Assembly (NCBI GenBank): GCA_937952345.1
Contig: CALFYN010000423.1
Location: forward strand, 1-5,614
Source of the DNA: an uncultured Acidobacteriota bacterium
GTDB taxonomy: Bacteria > Acidobacteriota > Terriglobia > Bryobacterales > Bryobacteraceae
Reading direction: 5' to 3'
Length of the DNA: 5,614 nt
The position numbers were made by a program, and so were the translations under genes. Shown piece after piece: positions 1-5,614 of this stretch. Within the stretch, counting starts at the first letter, position 1. Every line of letters starts with the position of its first letter. The notes below the pieces were generated by a model. It did no database searches and had not been told where the DNA came from. It saw only the letters and a program-made list of their open reading frames with translations.

Positions 1-1
1 G

Positions 2-1678
2 AAGGTGGCGTGGACGCACCGCACGGGCGATGCGTCGCAGCGGCCGGCGACGACGATCGAATGCACGCCGGTGGTGGTGGACGGCACGATGTTCCTGACG
101 ACGGCGCGTGCGCAGGTACGCGCACTGAACGCCGCCACGGGAGAGCCGCTGTGGAACTTCAATCCACTGGAAGGTTCGCGCCGTGCCGCTCCCGTCAATC
201 GTGGGGTCGCCTGGTTTGCCGACGGCAAGGACAAGCGCGTGTTCGCGGCCGTTCAGGACAAGCTGTACGCGCTGAACCCGAAGACCGGTGAGTTTGTGAA
301 GAACTTCGGCGACAACGGCGTCGTGGATCTCTCCACGCAGTTCGACAAAGACATGACGGGACTCAGCTTCCGCGTCACCAGTCCCGCGGTGGTCTTTGAA
401 GACACGGTGATCATCGGCGGCGGAGGCGGGGAGGGTCCGCGTGCCGAAGCGCCAGGCCACATTCGCGGCTACGATGCCTACACCGGCAAGCGCAAGTGGA
501 TCTTTCACACCATTCCGCATCCCGGCGAGTTCGGCTACAACACGTGGCCCAAGGATTCCTGGCAGCGCAACGGAGCGGCCAACAATTGGGCCGGACTCAG
601 CGCCGACCTGAAGCGCGGCTGGGTGTTCATCTCCACCGGGTCGGCTTCCTTCGATTTCTGGGGCGGCGACCGCATCGGCGACAATTTGTTCAGCGATTGC
701 GTGCTGGCGCTCGATGCGCGCACCGGCAAGCGGATCTGGCATTTCCAGACCGTGCATCACGATGTTTGGGATTACGATCTGCCGGCGCAGCCCGCACTCA
801 TTTCCGTGCGCCAGGGCAATCGCATGCGCGACGCCGTGGCGCAGGTGACCAAGACGGGCTTCGTCTTCGTGCTCGATCGCGAAACCGGAAAGCCGCTGCT
901 TCCGGTGGAAGAGCGCAAGGTTCCGCAAAGCGATGTGGAAGGCGAGAAGCTTTCGCCCACGCAGCCGTTTCCCTTGAAGCCTCCGCCGCTCTCGCGCCTG
1001 GAGGTGAATGAAGATCTGCTCACCGACATCTCGCCGGAAGCGCACGCCTACGCGCTGAAAAAATTCCGGTCGCTGCGTGGCGGCGTGCCGTTCGCGCCAC
1101 CGAGCAAGCAGGGCACGATCTTTTCTCCCGGGACTCTCGGAGGCGCGCTGTGGGGCGGCTGTGCGTTCGATCCGCAACGCCAGCTTCTGTTCGTCAACTC
1201 GAGCGAACTGCCGAGCATCGTCACGCTGCGGGACGGCAAGCCGGAGGAAGGGTTCAAGTTCGGCATTACCGGCTATGAGAAGTTCGTCGATGAAGAAGGC
1301 TATCCGGCAGTGAAGCCGCCATGGGGGCACCTGACGGCGGTCGATCTCACCAAGGGTGCGTTCGCGTGGCGGGAAGTGCTGGGGGAGTATCCGCAACTGG
1401 TGGCGCGCGGCCGCAAGAAGACGGGATCTTATCAACTCGGCGGATGCATCGCCACCGCCGCCGGGCTGGTCTTTATCGCCGCCACCGCGGATGAGAAGAT
1501 ACGGGCCATCGATTCTACGTCCGGCGCTGCTTTGTGGGAGGCGAAACTCCCCACGGGCGGCTACGCCACTCCATGCACGTACTCGGCGGGTGGCAAGCAG
1601 TACGTGGTGATTGCCTGCGGAGGAGGGAACCGGCAGCGGACGCCTTCCGGGGATTCCTACGTCGCCTTCAGTCTCTAA
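2..1678 (+). CDS. PQQ-dependent dehydrogenase, glucose/quinate dehydrogenase type (5' truncated)
   Basis: This is the C-terminal 558 residues of a quinoprotein beta-propeller dehydrogenase, which would oxidise a sugar or alcohol in the periplasm using pyrroloquinoline quinone and pass electrons to the respiratory chain. The reading frame is open from the left edge. A GTG at 5 is unlikely to be the start because the text there (AWTHRTGD) already matches the interior of the first propeller blade. Counting from that GTG, blade-type TG-x-x-x-W motifs occur at about 45-50, 160-165, 240-245 and 506-511. HHDVWDYDLPAQP (251-263) matches the active-site region of membrane glucose dehydrogenases, and the Lys in TKTGFVFVLDRETG (282-295) matches their conserved PQQ-contacting lysine. 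GTLGGALWGG (376-385) and the C-terminal GGY-ATP-TY, QYVVIACGGG and GDSYVAFSL are also family-like. No C-terminal cytochrome c domain (no CxxCH) is present. The missing N-terminus could hold a signal peptide, membrane helices or a haem domain. The substrate is unknown. Confidence 0.93.
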   Translation, partial: KVAWTHRTGDASQRPATTIECTPVVVDGTMFLTTARAQVRALNAATGEPLWNFNPLEGSRRAAPVNRGVAWFADGKDKRVFAAVQDKLYALNPKTGEFVKNFGDNGVVDLSTQFDKDMTGLSFRVTSPAVVFEDTVIIGGGGGEGPRAEAPGHIRGYDAYTGKRKWIFHTIPHPGEFGYNTWPKDSWQRNGAANNWAGLSADLKRGWVFISTGSASFDFWGGDRIGDNLFSDCVLALDARTGKRIWHFQTVHHDVWDYDLPAQPALISVRQGNRMRDAVAQVTKTGFVFVLDRETGKPLLPVEERKVPQSDVEGEKLSPTQPFPLKPPPLSRLEVNEDLLTDISPEAHAYALKKFRSLRGGVPFAPPSKQGTIFSPGTLGGALWGGCAFDPQRQLLFVNSSELPSIVTLRDGKPEEGFKFGITGYEKFVDEEGYPAVKPPWGHLTAVDLTKGAFAWREVLGEYPQLVARGRKKTGSYQLGGCIATAAGLVFIAATADEKIRAIDSTSGAALWEAKLPTGGYATPCTYSAGGKQYVVIACGGGNRQRTPSGDSYVAFSL

Positions 1679-1746
1679 GGGGAGTAGTACCGGGCACGAA
1701 TCCGTTCTAATGCATATCCCGGTTCAAGCCGATAGATATACATCTC
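1679..1746 (+). promoter_or_regulatory. Intergenic spacer with two short inverted repeats before the exporter genes
   Basis: This 68-bp spacer separates the dehydrogenase stop from the permease start. It holds an imperfect candidate hairpin (ACCGGG 1689-1694 with CCCGGT 1718-1723, 23-nt loop). A second inverted repeat (CAAGCCG 1725-1731 with CGGCTTG 1750-1756, 18-nt loop) places the permease ATG at the end of its loop. The loop is AT-rich (TAGATATACAT around 1733-1743), which might act as a -10 region, but I see no matching -35 box. No U-rich tract follows the first hairpin, so it is not a convincing terminator. Short inverted repeats of this size also occur by chance, so the regulatory role is inference. 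Confidence 0.3.
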
Positions 1747-2865
1747 ATGCGGCTTGCCTGGCGAAACATCCTGTTCGACCGCGCCCGTTTTGCGGTGACG
1801 GTCTGCGGCATCGCCTTTGCGGTGTTCCTCATGATCTTCCAGGGGAGCCTGCTGATCGGCTTCCTGCAGGCCTCCTCGAAGTTGGTGGATGCCACCGATT
1901 CCGATCTGTGGATCACGGCGCGCGGGGTGCTGTGCTTCGACTTTGCGGCGCCGCTGCCGAAGCGCTATGTCGAGATCGCACAGGGCGTTTCGGGAGTGGA
2001 GGAAACCTACCGGCTGGCGACACAATTCGCGGAGTATCGCAATGGGGCGGGACGCCATCACGTGGTGGCGCTGGTGGGCGCCGATCCGCCGGTGGGCGAC
2101 CGGTTCCCTCTGCCGCGGTTCACGCGCGCCTCCGATGCCCTGGAATACGATGCCGTGGTCATCGACACCAGCCATCAGCAGACGCTGGAAATCGCCCGTT
2201 TTCCCGAGGATGTCGAAATCAACCGGCGGCGCGCCAAAGTGCTGCGGCAGATTGATGGATTCAGTTCGTTCCTCGGCTCTCCATACGTCTTCACCACCTA
2301 TTCCGACGCCGCGCGTTACCTGGGATTAGGCGATGAAGAAACGATGTACATCCTGGTCAAACTGAAGCAGGGCTATTCGCCCGTTCAGGTGAAGCAAAGC
2401 CTCGCCCAACGGCTTCCGGAGGTGGATGTCTGGACAAAGGAAGAATTTTCGCTGCGATCGCGGATTTATTGGGTCACCAAAACCGGCGCGGGCGGCGCCA
2501 TCCTCACGGCCGCTTTGCTGGGTTTCCTTATCGGACTGGTGGTGGTATCGCAAACGATCTACGCGACAACCATGGAGAACATTGAGGAATTCGCGACGCT
2601 GAAGGCGCTTGGGGCGAGCCGCTCCATGATCGTCAGCACGGTGCTGTGCCAGGCGGTGTTCTGCTGCCTGGCCGGATACGCCCTGGGCATCGCCGCCACA
2701 CTGCCGTTGGTGGATCTGGCCCGGCAAACCATCGCGTGGGTGAGTACGCCGTCGTGGCTGGTGTTTGGCATTCTTCCCCCCACGTTCCTGATGTGCGCAC
2801 TGGCCGCCATCGTTTCCATCCGCGCGGCCGTATCGGTGGAACCGGCGAGGGTGTTCCGTGCCTGA
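1747..2865 (+). CDS. ABC transporter permease, FtsX/DevC-like (MacB type)
   Basis: This 372-residue protein is the inner-membrane permease of an ABC exporter of the MacB/LolCE/DevC superfamily. It has the family's four-helix plan: a first membrane helix at about 14-40 following a short cytoplasmic stretch (MRLAWRNILFDRARF), a large periplasmic domain at about 41-245, and the FtsX domain with helices near 250-272, 294-317 and 337-360. Between helices 2 and 3 lies the cytoplasmic coupling segment ENIEEFATLKALGASRS (277-293), a hallmark of this fold that contacts the ATPase. It ends in EPARVFRA, the usual short cytoplasmic tail. The ATG at 1747 is chosen because the N-terminus matches the family; an in-frame stop sits at 1708-1710. 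No clear Shine-Dalgarno sequence precedes it, so it may be read from a leaderless or weakly initiated message. The gene overlaps the downstream ATPase by 8 nt. DevC is the closest analogy by size and partner genes; the substrate is unknown. Confidence 0.9.
   Translation: MRLAWRNILFDRARFAVTVCGIAFAVFLMIFQGSLLIGFLQASSKLVDATDSDLWITARGVLCFDFAAPLPKRYVEIAQGVSGVEETYRLATQFAEYRNGAGRHHVVALVGADPPVGDRFPLPRFTRASDALEYDAVVIDTSHQQTLEIARFPEDVEINRRRAKVLRQIDGFSSFLGSPYVFTTYSDAARYLGLGDEETMYILVKLKQGYSPVQVKQSLAQRLPEVDVWTKEEFSLRSRIYWVTKTGAGGAILTAALLGFLIGLVVVSQTIYATTMENIEEFATLKALGASRSMIVSTVLCQAVFCCLAGYALGIAATLPLVDLARQTIAWVSTPSWLVFGILPPTFLMCALAAIVSIRAAVSVEPARVFRA
2847..2850 (+). promoter_or_regulatory. Shine-Dalgarno for the ATPase GTG start
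   Basis: GAGG lies inside the end of the permease gene, 7 nt before the GTG at 2858. This spacing favours GTG 2858 over the in-frame ATG at 2867, which would be 16 nt away. Confidence 0.5.
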
Positions 2866-3538
2866 AATGTATCTTGGGCTCGAGAATGTATCGGTAAAGT
2901 ACGGCTCGCGGCAGGCCGAATGCATGGCGCTGCGGGACGTCTCCGCCACGTTCGAGCGCGGGAAACTGACGTTGATCATGGGCCCGTCGGGGAGCGGCAA
3001 GACGACGATGCTTTCGCTGCTCGGCTGCCTGCGCGGCCCGGAATCGGGGAAAGTGTTCGTGTTCGGGCGCGATGTGGCCACGCTCTCCGACGCGGGAAAA
3101 ACCAAGCTCCGGCAGAACCTCGGTTTCGTATTCCAGGCCTTCCGGCTATTCCGCTCGTTGTCAGCCATGGAGAACGTGCGGATCGCCAGCGGTATCGTCG
3201 GCACGGGCAAGAGCAATGCCGCGAAACTCCTCGGACAATTCGGGCTCCAGGAAAAGAGCCACCTCAAGCCAAGTGAGTTGAGCGGTGGGGAAAAGCAGCG
3301 CGTCGCCATCGCCCGCGCGCTGGTCAACGATCCGCAGATCCTGCTGGCCGATGAACCCACCGCGTCGCTCGACTCCGAAACCGGCCACCAGATCGCCGCC
3401 CTGCTGCGCAGCATCGCGGAAGAGCAGGGGCGGACGGTAGTCGTCGTTTCGCACGATCCGATGTGGGAGTCCTACGCGCATCAGGTTCTGATGCTGCGGG
3501 ACGGCAAAATTCTTCACCAATGGGGTACACAACCATGA
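2858..3538 (+). CDS. ABC transporter ATP-binding protein, LolD/MacB/DevA-like
   Basis: This 226-residue cytoplasmic ATPase powers the permease encoded just upstream. All catalytic elements are present: Walker A GPSGSGKT (42-49), Q-loop Gln93 (VFQAF), signature LSGGEKQRVAIARAL (141-155), Walker B ILLADEP (161-167) with catalytic Glu166, D-loop SLD (170-172) and H-loop His199 (VVSHD). The length, the VFQAF..F..L.AMENV segment and the LSGGEKQRVAIARAL signature are typical of the MacB/LolD/DevA group, in which ATP hydrolysis drives transmission of movement to the periplasm rather than classical transmembrane transport. Translation probably starts at GTG 2858, overlapping the permease stop by 8 nt; an ATG at 2867 (Met4) is the alternative. 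The stop overlaps the next start as ATGA at 3535-3538. These overlaps imply translational coupling and fixed subunit ratios. Confidence 0.95.
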   Translation: MPEMYLGLENVSVKYGSRQAECMALRDVSATFERGKLTLIMGPSGSGKTTMLSLLGCLRGPESGKVFVFGRDVATLSDAGKTKLRQNLGFVFQAFRLFRSLSAMENVRIASGIVGTGKSNAAKLLGQFGLQEKSHLKPSELSGGEKQRVAIARALVNDPQILLADEPTASLDSETGHQIAALLRSIAEEQGRTVVVVSHDPMWESYAHQVLMLRDGKILHQWGTQP

Positions 3539-4602
3539 CCGCGACGCAACACGCCGCCACGTTCCTCGCCATCCTCTGCTCCTTGCTGGGATTGGCATCC
3601 TGTACTTCGTCGGCCCGGCAGCCGGAAACGCCCCCGCCATCGGCCACGGCGGCCGCGGTGGAGCAGATTCCGGATGTCGTTCTCTCGTGCCCTGGGCGTG
3701 TGGAAGGGGCAGGTGAAAATATCGAGGTCGGCGCGCAGATGGATGGCGTGGTACGCACCATTCTTGTGGCGGAAGGACAGCAGGTCAAGAAGGGCATGAA
3801 GATCGCGGAGATGCACTGCCCGGAACTGCCCGCCGAACTCGCCGAAGCCGAAGCGGAGGTGGAGCGCCGGCTGCAATCGAAAGCCCGTATTGCACGGGGC
3901 AGCCGTGACGAAGAGCGGCTGGGCGCGGAGCAGCGTGTCGCCGCGGCGAAGGCTGTCCTCGAAGAAGCGAAGACCCATCTCCAGCGGATGAAGTATCTGG
4001 TGGGCCATGGCGCCCTTGCACAGAATCAACTGGACGCGGCGTTGCGGGATCATGACGTCGCCGCGGCGCGGATGAATGAAGCCATTCGCAATGAGGAACT
4101 GGTGAAAGCGGCCGCTTTGCCTGAGGATCTGGCCAAAGCCGATGCGGAGATTTCCGCCGCAGAGCAACGTGTCGATCTGGTCAGAAGACGCATCTACAAA
4201 TGCGGTGTGGGATCGCCCGCCGACGGCACCGTCTTGCGCGTGCATTTGAAGCCGGGCGAATCGTTCAGCATGGTGAATCCGAAACCGATCCTCACCATCG
4301 CTGATCTCTCGGTGCGGCGCGTGCGGGCGGAGATTGACGAGCGCGATATTGCCAAGGTCACCGTCGGACAACCCGTCGCTGTTCTGCAGGAAGGCCTGCG
4401 CGGCGCTTCCTACGGCGGAAGGGTGGCCATGATTTATCAAACGATGGGGCGCAAGCGGATCCGCACGGGCGATCCTTCCGAGAAGGCTGATCGCGACATT
4501 CTGGAAGCGATGATTGATCTCGATGAGGCGGCCTATTCCCTGCCTGTGGGCCTGCGCGTCGTGGTGCGGTTCGAGGGCCATTCGGCCCAGTCGAGGCGCT
4601 AA
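3535..4602 (+). CDS. HlyD/DevB-like periplasmic adaptor (membrane fusion protein), predicted lipoprotein
   Basis: This 355-residue protein is the adaptor of the ABC exporter and would bridge permease and outer-membrane channel. The ATG at 3535 overlaps the ATPase stop (ATGA). From it the N-terminus reads as a hydrophobic stretch (9-22) ending in a lipobox LASC with Cys23, then a Pro/Ser/Ala-rich linker. Further upstream starts (ATG 3520, GTG 3463) are in frame but overlap more deeply. A split lipoyl domain follows: first half about 57-89 (GAQMDGVVRTILVAEGQQVKKG), second half about 227-258 (SPADGTVLRVHLKPGE). Between them is a long alpha-helical coiled-coil hairpin (about 97-216). Its tip carries RMKYLVGHGALAQNQLD, which resembles the TolC-docking motif R-x3-L-x6-S but has Ala162 in place of Ser. 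The beta-barrel and membrane-proximal parts follow, including GRKRIRTGD and DRDILEAMIDLD (about 305-328), a pattern I associate with DevB-type adaptors. The n-region lacks Lys/Arg, unusual for a signal peptide. Confidence 0.9.
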   Translation: MTATQHAATFLAILCSLLGLASCTSSARQPETPPPSATAAAVEQIPDVVLSCPGRVEGAGENIEVGAQMDGVVRTILVAEGQQVKKGMKIAEMHCPELPAELAEAEAEVERRLQSKARIARGSRDEERLGAEQRVAAAKAVLEEAKTHLQRMKYLVGHGALAQNQLDAALRDHDVAAARMNEAIRNEELVKAAALPEDLAKADAEISAAEQRVDLVRRRIYKCGVGSPADGTVLRVHLKPGESFSMVNPKPILTIADLSVRRVRAEIDERDIAKVTVGQPVAVLQEGLRGASYGGRVAMIYQTMGRKRIRTGDPSEKADRDILEAMIDLDEAAYSLPVGLRVVVRFEGHSAQSRR

Positions 4603-4622
4603 CCGGCATTGCGAAATCTGCG

Positions 4623-4648
4623 CTCCATCCTCGCTGTATTGGGTGGAG
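4623..4648 (+). promoter_or_regulatory. Hairpin masking the ribosome binding site of the LysM-like gene
   Basis: CTCCATCC (4623-4630) can pair with GGGTGGAG (4641-4648) across a 10-nt loop, giving eight consecutive pairs including one G-U. The 3' arm contains the whole GGTGGAG Shine-Dalgarno sequence, so folding would block ribosome access. The stem is seen directly; its regulatory use is inference. No U-tract follows, so it is not a terminator. Confidence 0.45.
4642..4648 (+). promoter_or_regulatory. Shine-Dalgarno that fixes the start of the LysM-like gene
   Basis: GGTGGAG lies 6 nt before the ATG at 4655, a near-ideal spacing. It selects this start over the in-frame ATG at 4514, which would overlap the adaptor gene by 89 nt and add a 47-residue tail unlike the rest of the protein. 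Confidence 0.75.
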
Positions 4649-4654
4649 TCAGAT

Positions 4655-5575
4655 ATGCCAATTGAACACCCACCCAAACCGGAATTGCCGGTGAACTACC
4701 GCCCGGACGACAGCGCGCCCATCTATGTTGGTGGCCTGCGCGGGGGCACACCTAACGACACCTGGGAAACGGTTGCCGACCAGTATCGAATGAACGTGAA
4801 GGATCTCATCCGGTTCAACTTCAAAACGGTCAACCCGGATGAAGTGAACTGGTACCTGCGAAGGCGCGTGGGGTGCCGCGTGGCCAGTGGCAGCGGCAAT
4901 AACTGGACCTTCCGCAACGCCGACCCCGGCATGATCTACATCCCTGAGCTCAGAATCCGGTTCGGCCATACGGTGATCGAGGGCAACCCGGGCTACAAAA
5001 TGGACTGGCAGGAGACGGCCAAGGAATTGGAGAACATGTTCACCGCCGGTATCTGGTCGGTGATCGGCAAGGTTCTCGACATCGTTTCCGCCGCCGACCT
5101 GGCAATGGCCTTTGCCGAAGTCGGGCTGCCGCTCGGATGGACCATCGGCATGGCGGGGGCGAGCGTAGCTGCCGTGCTGTTGGCCATCGGGTCGCCGCAC
5201 CTGGATGCCTTCAACAAAGTACGGAAGGAACAGGTGCTGTGGGGCTACTCCTATGGGGTTCTCATGGGCGTGGACAAGAAGACAATGGACTTCATTCAGA
5301 GCATGGGCCTGCACCGCCGGCTGGTCAACAGTTCAACCTATCCGGAACGAGAGAAGGACTTTCAGGCCGCCTACAAGGTGGGCCTGGCGCTGGGTTATAC
5401 GGTGGGACGAAGGAAAATGAGCTTGCCGCAGAAGAAGGCCCTGTTCATGATGTTGCAGAATGCCATCGGGATGGACCAGTTTCCCTCGGAATTGTCGGAC
5501 TGGAAGACCAGCGACTGGCGCCGCTATTACATCGACGGGGCCATCATTTTCCGGCGCAGGATGCTCAAGAAATAA
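4655..5575 (+). CDS. LysM-like domain protein with glycine-rich hydrophobic core, function unknown
   Basis: I do not recognise a named family for this 306-residue protein. Residues about 23-98 resemble a LysM fold: DTWETVADQYRMNVKDLIRFNF (35-56) matches the LysM first half, and PGMIYIP (91-97) its usual closing strand. Between them lies an insertion of about 34 residues (VNWYLRRRVGC...NNWTFRNAD) that is longer than in a standard LysM. LysM domains commonly bind peptidoglycan or other N-acetylglucosamine polymers. The middle (about 134-180) is hydrophobic and rich in Gly/Ala (GLPLGWTIGMAGASVAAVLLAIG) and could be a membrane-inserting hairpin or a buried helix pair. A charged helical C-terminal part follows, with short motifs such as YSYGVLMGV and YKVGLALGYTVG, and ends in RRRMLKK. 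There is no signal peptide, so it is either cytoplasmic, exported by another route, or loaded onto a secretion apparatus. It starts 52 bp after the adaptor stop with its own strong ribosome binding site. Linkage to the exporter is by position only. Confidence 0.75.
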   Translation: MPIEHPPKPELPVNYRPDDSAPIYVGGLRGGTPNDTWETVADQYRMNVKDLIRFNFKTVNPDEVNWYLRRRVGCRVASGSGNNWTFRNADPGMIYIPELRIRFGHTVIEGNPGYKMDWQETAKELENMFTAGIWSVIGKVLDIVSAADLAMAFAEVGLPLGWTIGMAGASVAAVLLAIGSPHLDAFNKVRKEQVLWGYSYGVLMGVDKKTMDFIQSMGLHRRLVNSSTYPEREKDFQAAYKVGLALGYTVGRRKMSLPQKKALFMMLQNAIGMDQFPSELSDWKTSDWRRYYIDGAIIFRRRMLKK

Positions 5576-5578
5576 CGT

Positions 5579-5601
5579 GGCCCGGGCTCTTCACCCGGGC
5601 C
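5579..5601 (+). terminator. GC hairpin, probable transcription terminator
   Basis: GGCCCGGG (5579-5586) and CCCGGGCC (5594-5601) form a perfect 8-bp all-GC stem with a 7-nt loop, beginning 3 nt after the stop codon of the LysM-like gene. The following bases (GTTCGCTGTCTTA) are only moderately T-rich, so intrinsic termination may be imperfect. The position right behind a stop codon supports the call, and the symmetry of the stem would let it act in both directions. Confidence 0.65.
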
Positions 5602-5614
5602 GTTCGCTGTCTTA

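Noticed and set aside
481..732. 12-nt direct repeat CACCGGCAAGCG at 481-492 and 721-732
   Set aside because: Both copies encode the TGK of repeated propeller-blade motifs (TGKRKW and TGKRIW), so protein repeat structure explains it.
1689..1723. ACCGGG/CCCGGT hairpin as a terminator of the dehydrogenase gene
   Set aside because: The stem is only 6 bp with a 23-nt loop and no T-tract follows, so it is not a credible intrinsic terminator.
1611..2255. 214-codon + strand frame spanning the end of the dehydrogenase and the start of the permease
   Set aside because: It is out of frame with both real genes, bridges the spacer, and shows no protein-like hydrophobic or motif pattern.
2326..3414. 362-codon open frame on the minus strand opposite permease and ATPase
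   Set aside because: It lies across two well-supported overlapping genes and its translation is low-complexity, Arg/Ser/Pro-rich and domain-free.
3463..3534. Earlier GTG start for the adaptor
   Set aside because: It would overlap the ATPase by 76 nt. The ATGA junction and the lipobox position favour the ATG at 3535.
4609..4640. Possible promoter (TTGCGA ... TGTATT) in front of the LysM-like gene
   Set aside because: Each box matches the sigma-70 consensus only 4 of 6 and the spacer is about 20 nt, too long to support a call.
4514..4654. N-terminal extension of the LysM-like gene to the ATG at 4514
   Set aside because: It would overlap the adaptor gene by 89 nt and its 47 residues look like an out-of-frame reading of that gene. 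The ATG at 4655 has a strong, well-spaced Shine-Dalgarno.
3514..4677. 387-codon open frame on the minus strand opposite the adaptor gene
   Set aside because: GC-rich codon bias leaves the opposite strand open. The translation shows no recognisable domain, while the + strand frame is a full HlyD-type adaptor.

Overview
The window is GC-rich, densely packed bacterial DNA with every supported gene on the + strand. The protein style fits a soil-type member of the Acidobacteriota (Bryobacter/Solibacter-like): a PQQ-dependent dehydrogenase, a DevC/FtsX-type exporter whose adaptor is a predicted lipoprotein, and a LysM-like protein with a glycine-rich hydrophobic core. This placement is inferred from protein style only and is tentative.

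Layout. (1) 2-1678: the 3' part of a PQQ-dependent dehydrogenase gene of the glucose/quinate dehydrogenase type; its true start lies outside the window. (2) 1679-1746: a 68-bp spacer with two short inverted repeats and an AT-rich patch just before the next start. (3) 1747-4602: three tightly coupled genes for an ABC export system: FtsX/DevC-like permease, LolD/MacB/DevA-like ATPase (8-nt overlap) and HlyD/DevB-like adaptor (ATGA overlap). (4) 4603-4654: a 52-bp spacer in which a hairpin would cover the Shine-Dalgarno sequence of the next gene. (5) 4655-5575: a 306-aa protein with a LysM-like N-terminus, a hydrophobic glycine-rich middle and no signal peptide. (6) 5579-5601: a strong GC hairpin that probably ends the transcription unit.

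How the genes may work together. The permease, ATPase and adaptor should form an inner-membrane export machine of the DevBCA/MacAB kind. The adaptor carries a nearly complete TolC-docking motif, so an outer-membrane TolC-like channel encoded elsewhere is expected. The substrate cannot be read from the sequence. The dehydrogenase is probably an unrelated upstream neighbour. The LysM-like protein is the least understood gene; its place behind the exporter could mean co-transcription, but the spacer and its own well-formed, potentially masked ribosome binding site suggest separate translational control.

I found no tRNA, rRNA, CRISPR array, insertion sequence or phage gene. The most novel items are the LysM-like protein and the hairpin over its ribosome binding site. 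The rest is recognisable family-level biology.
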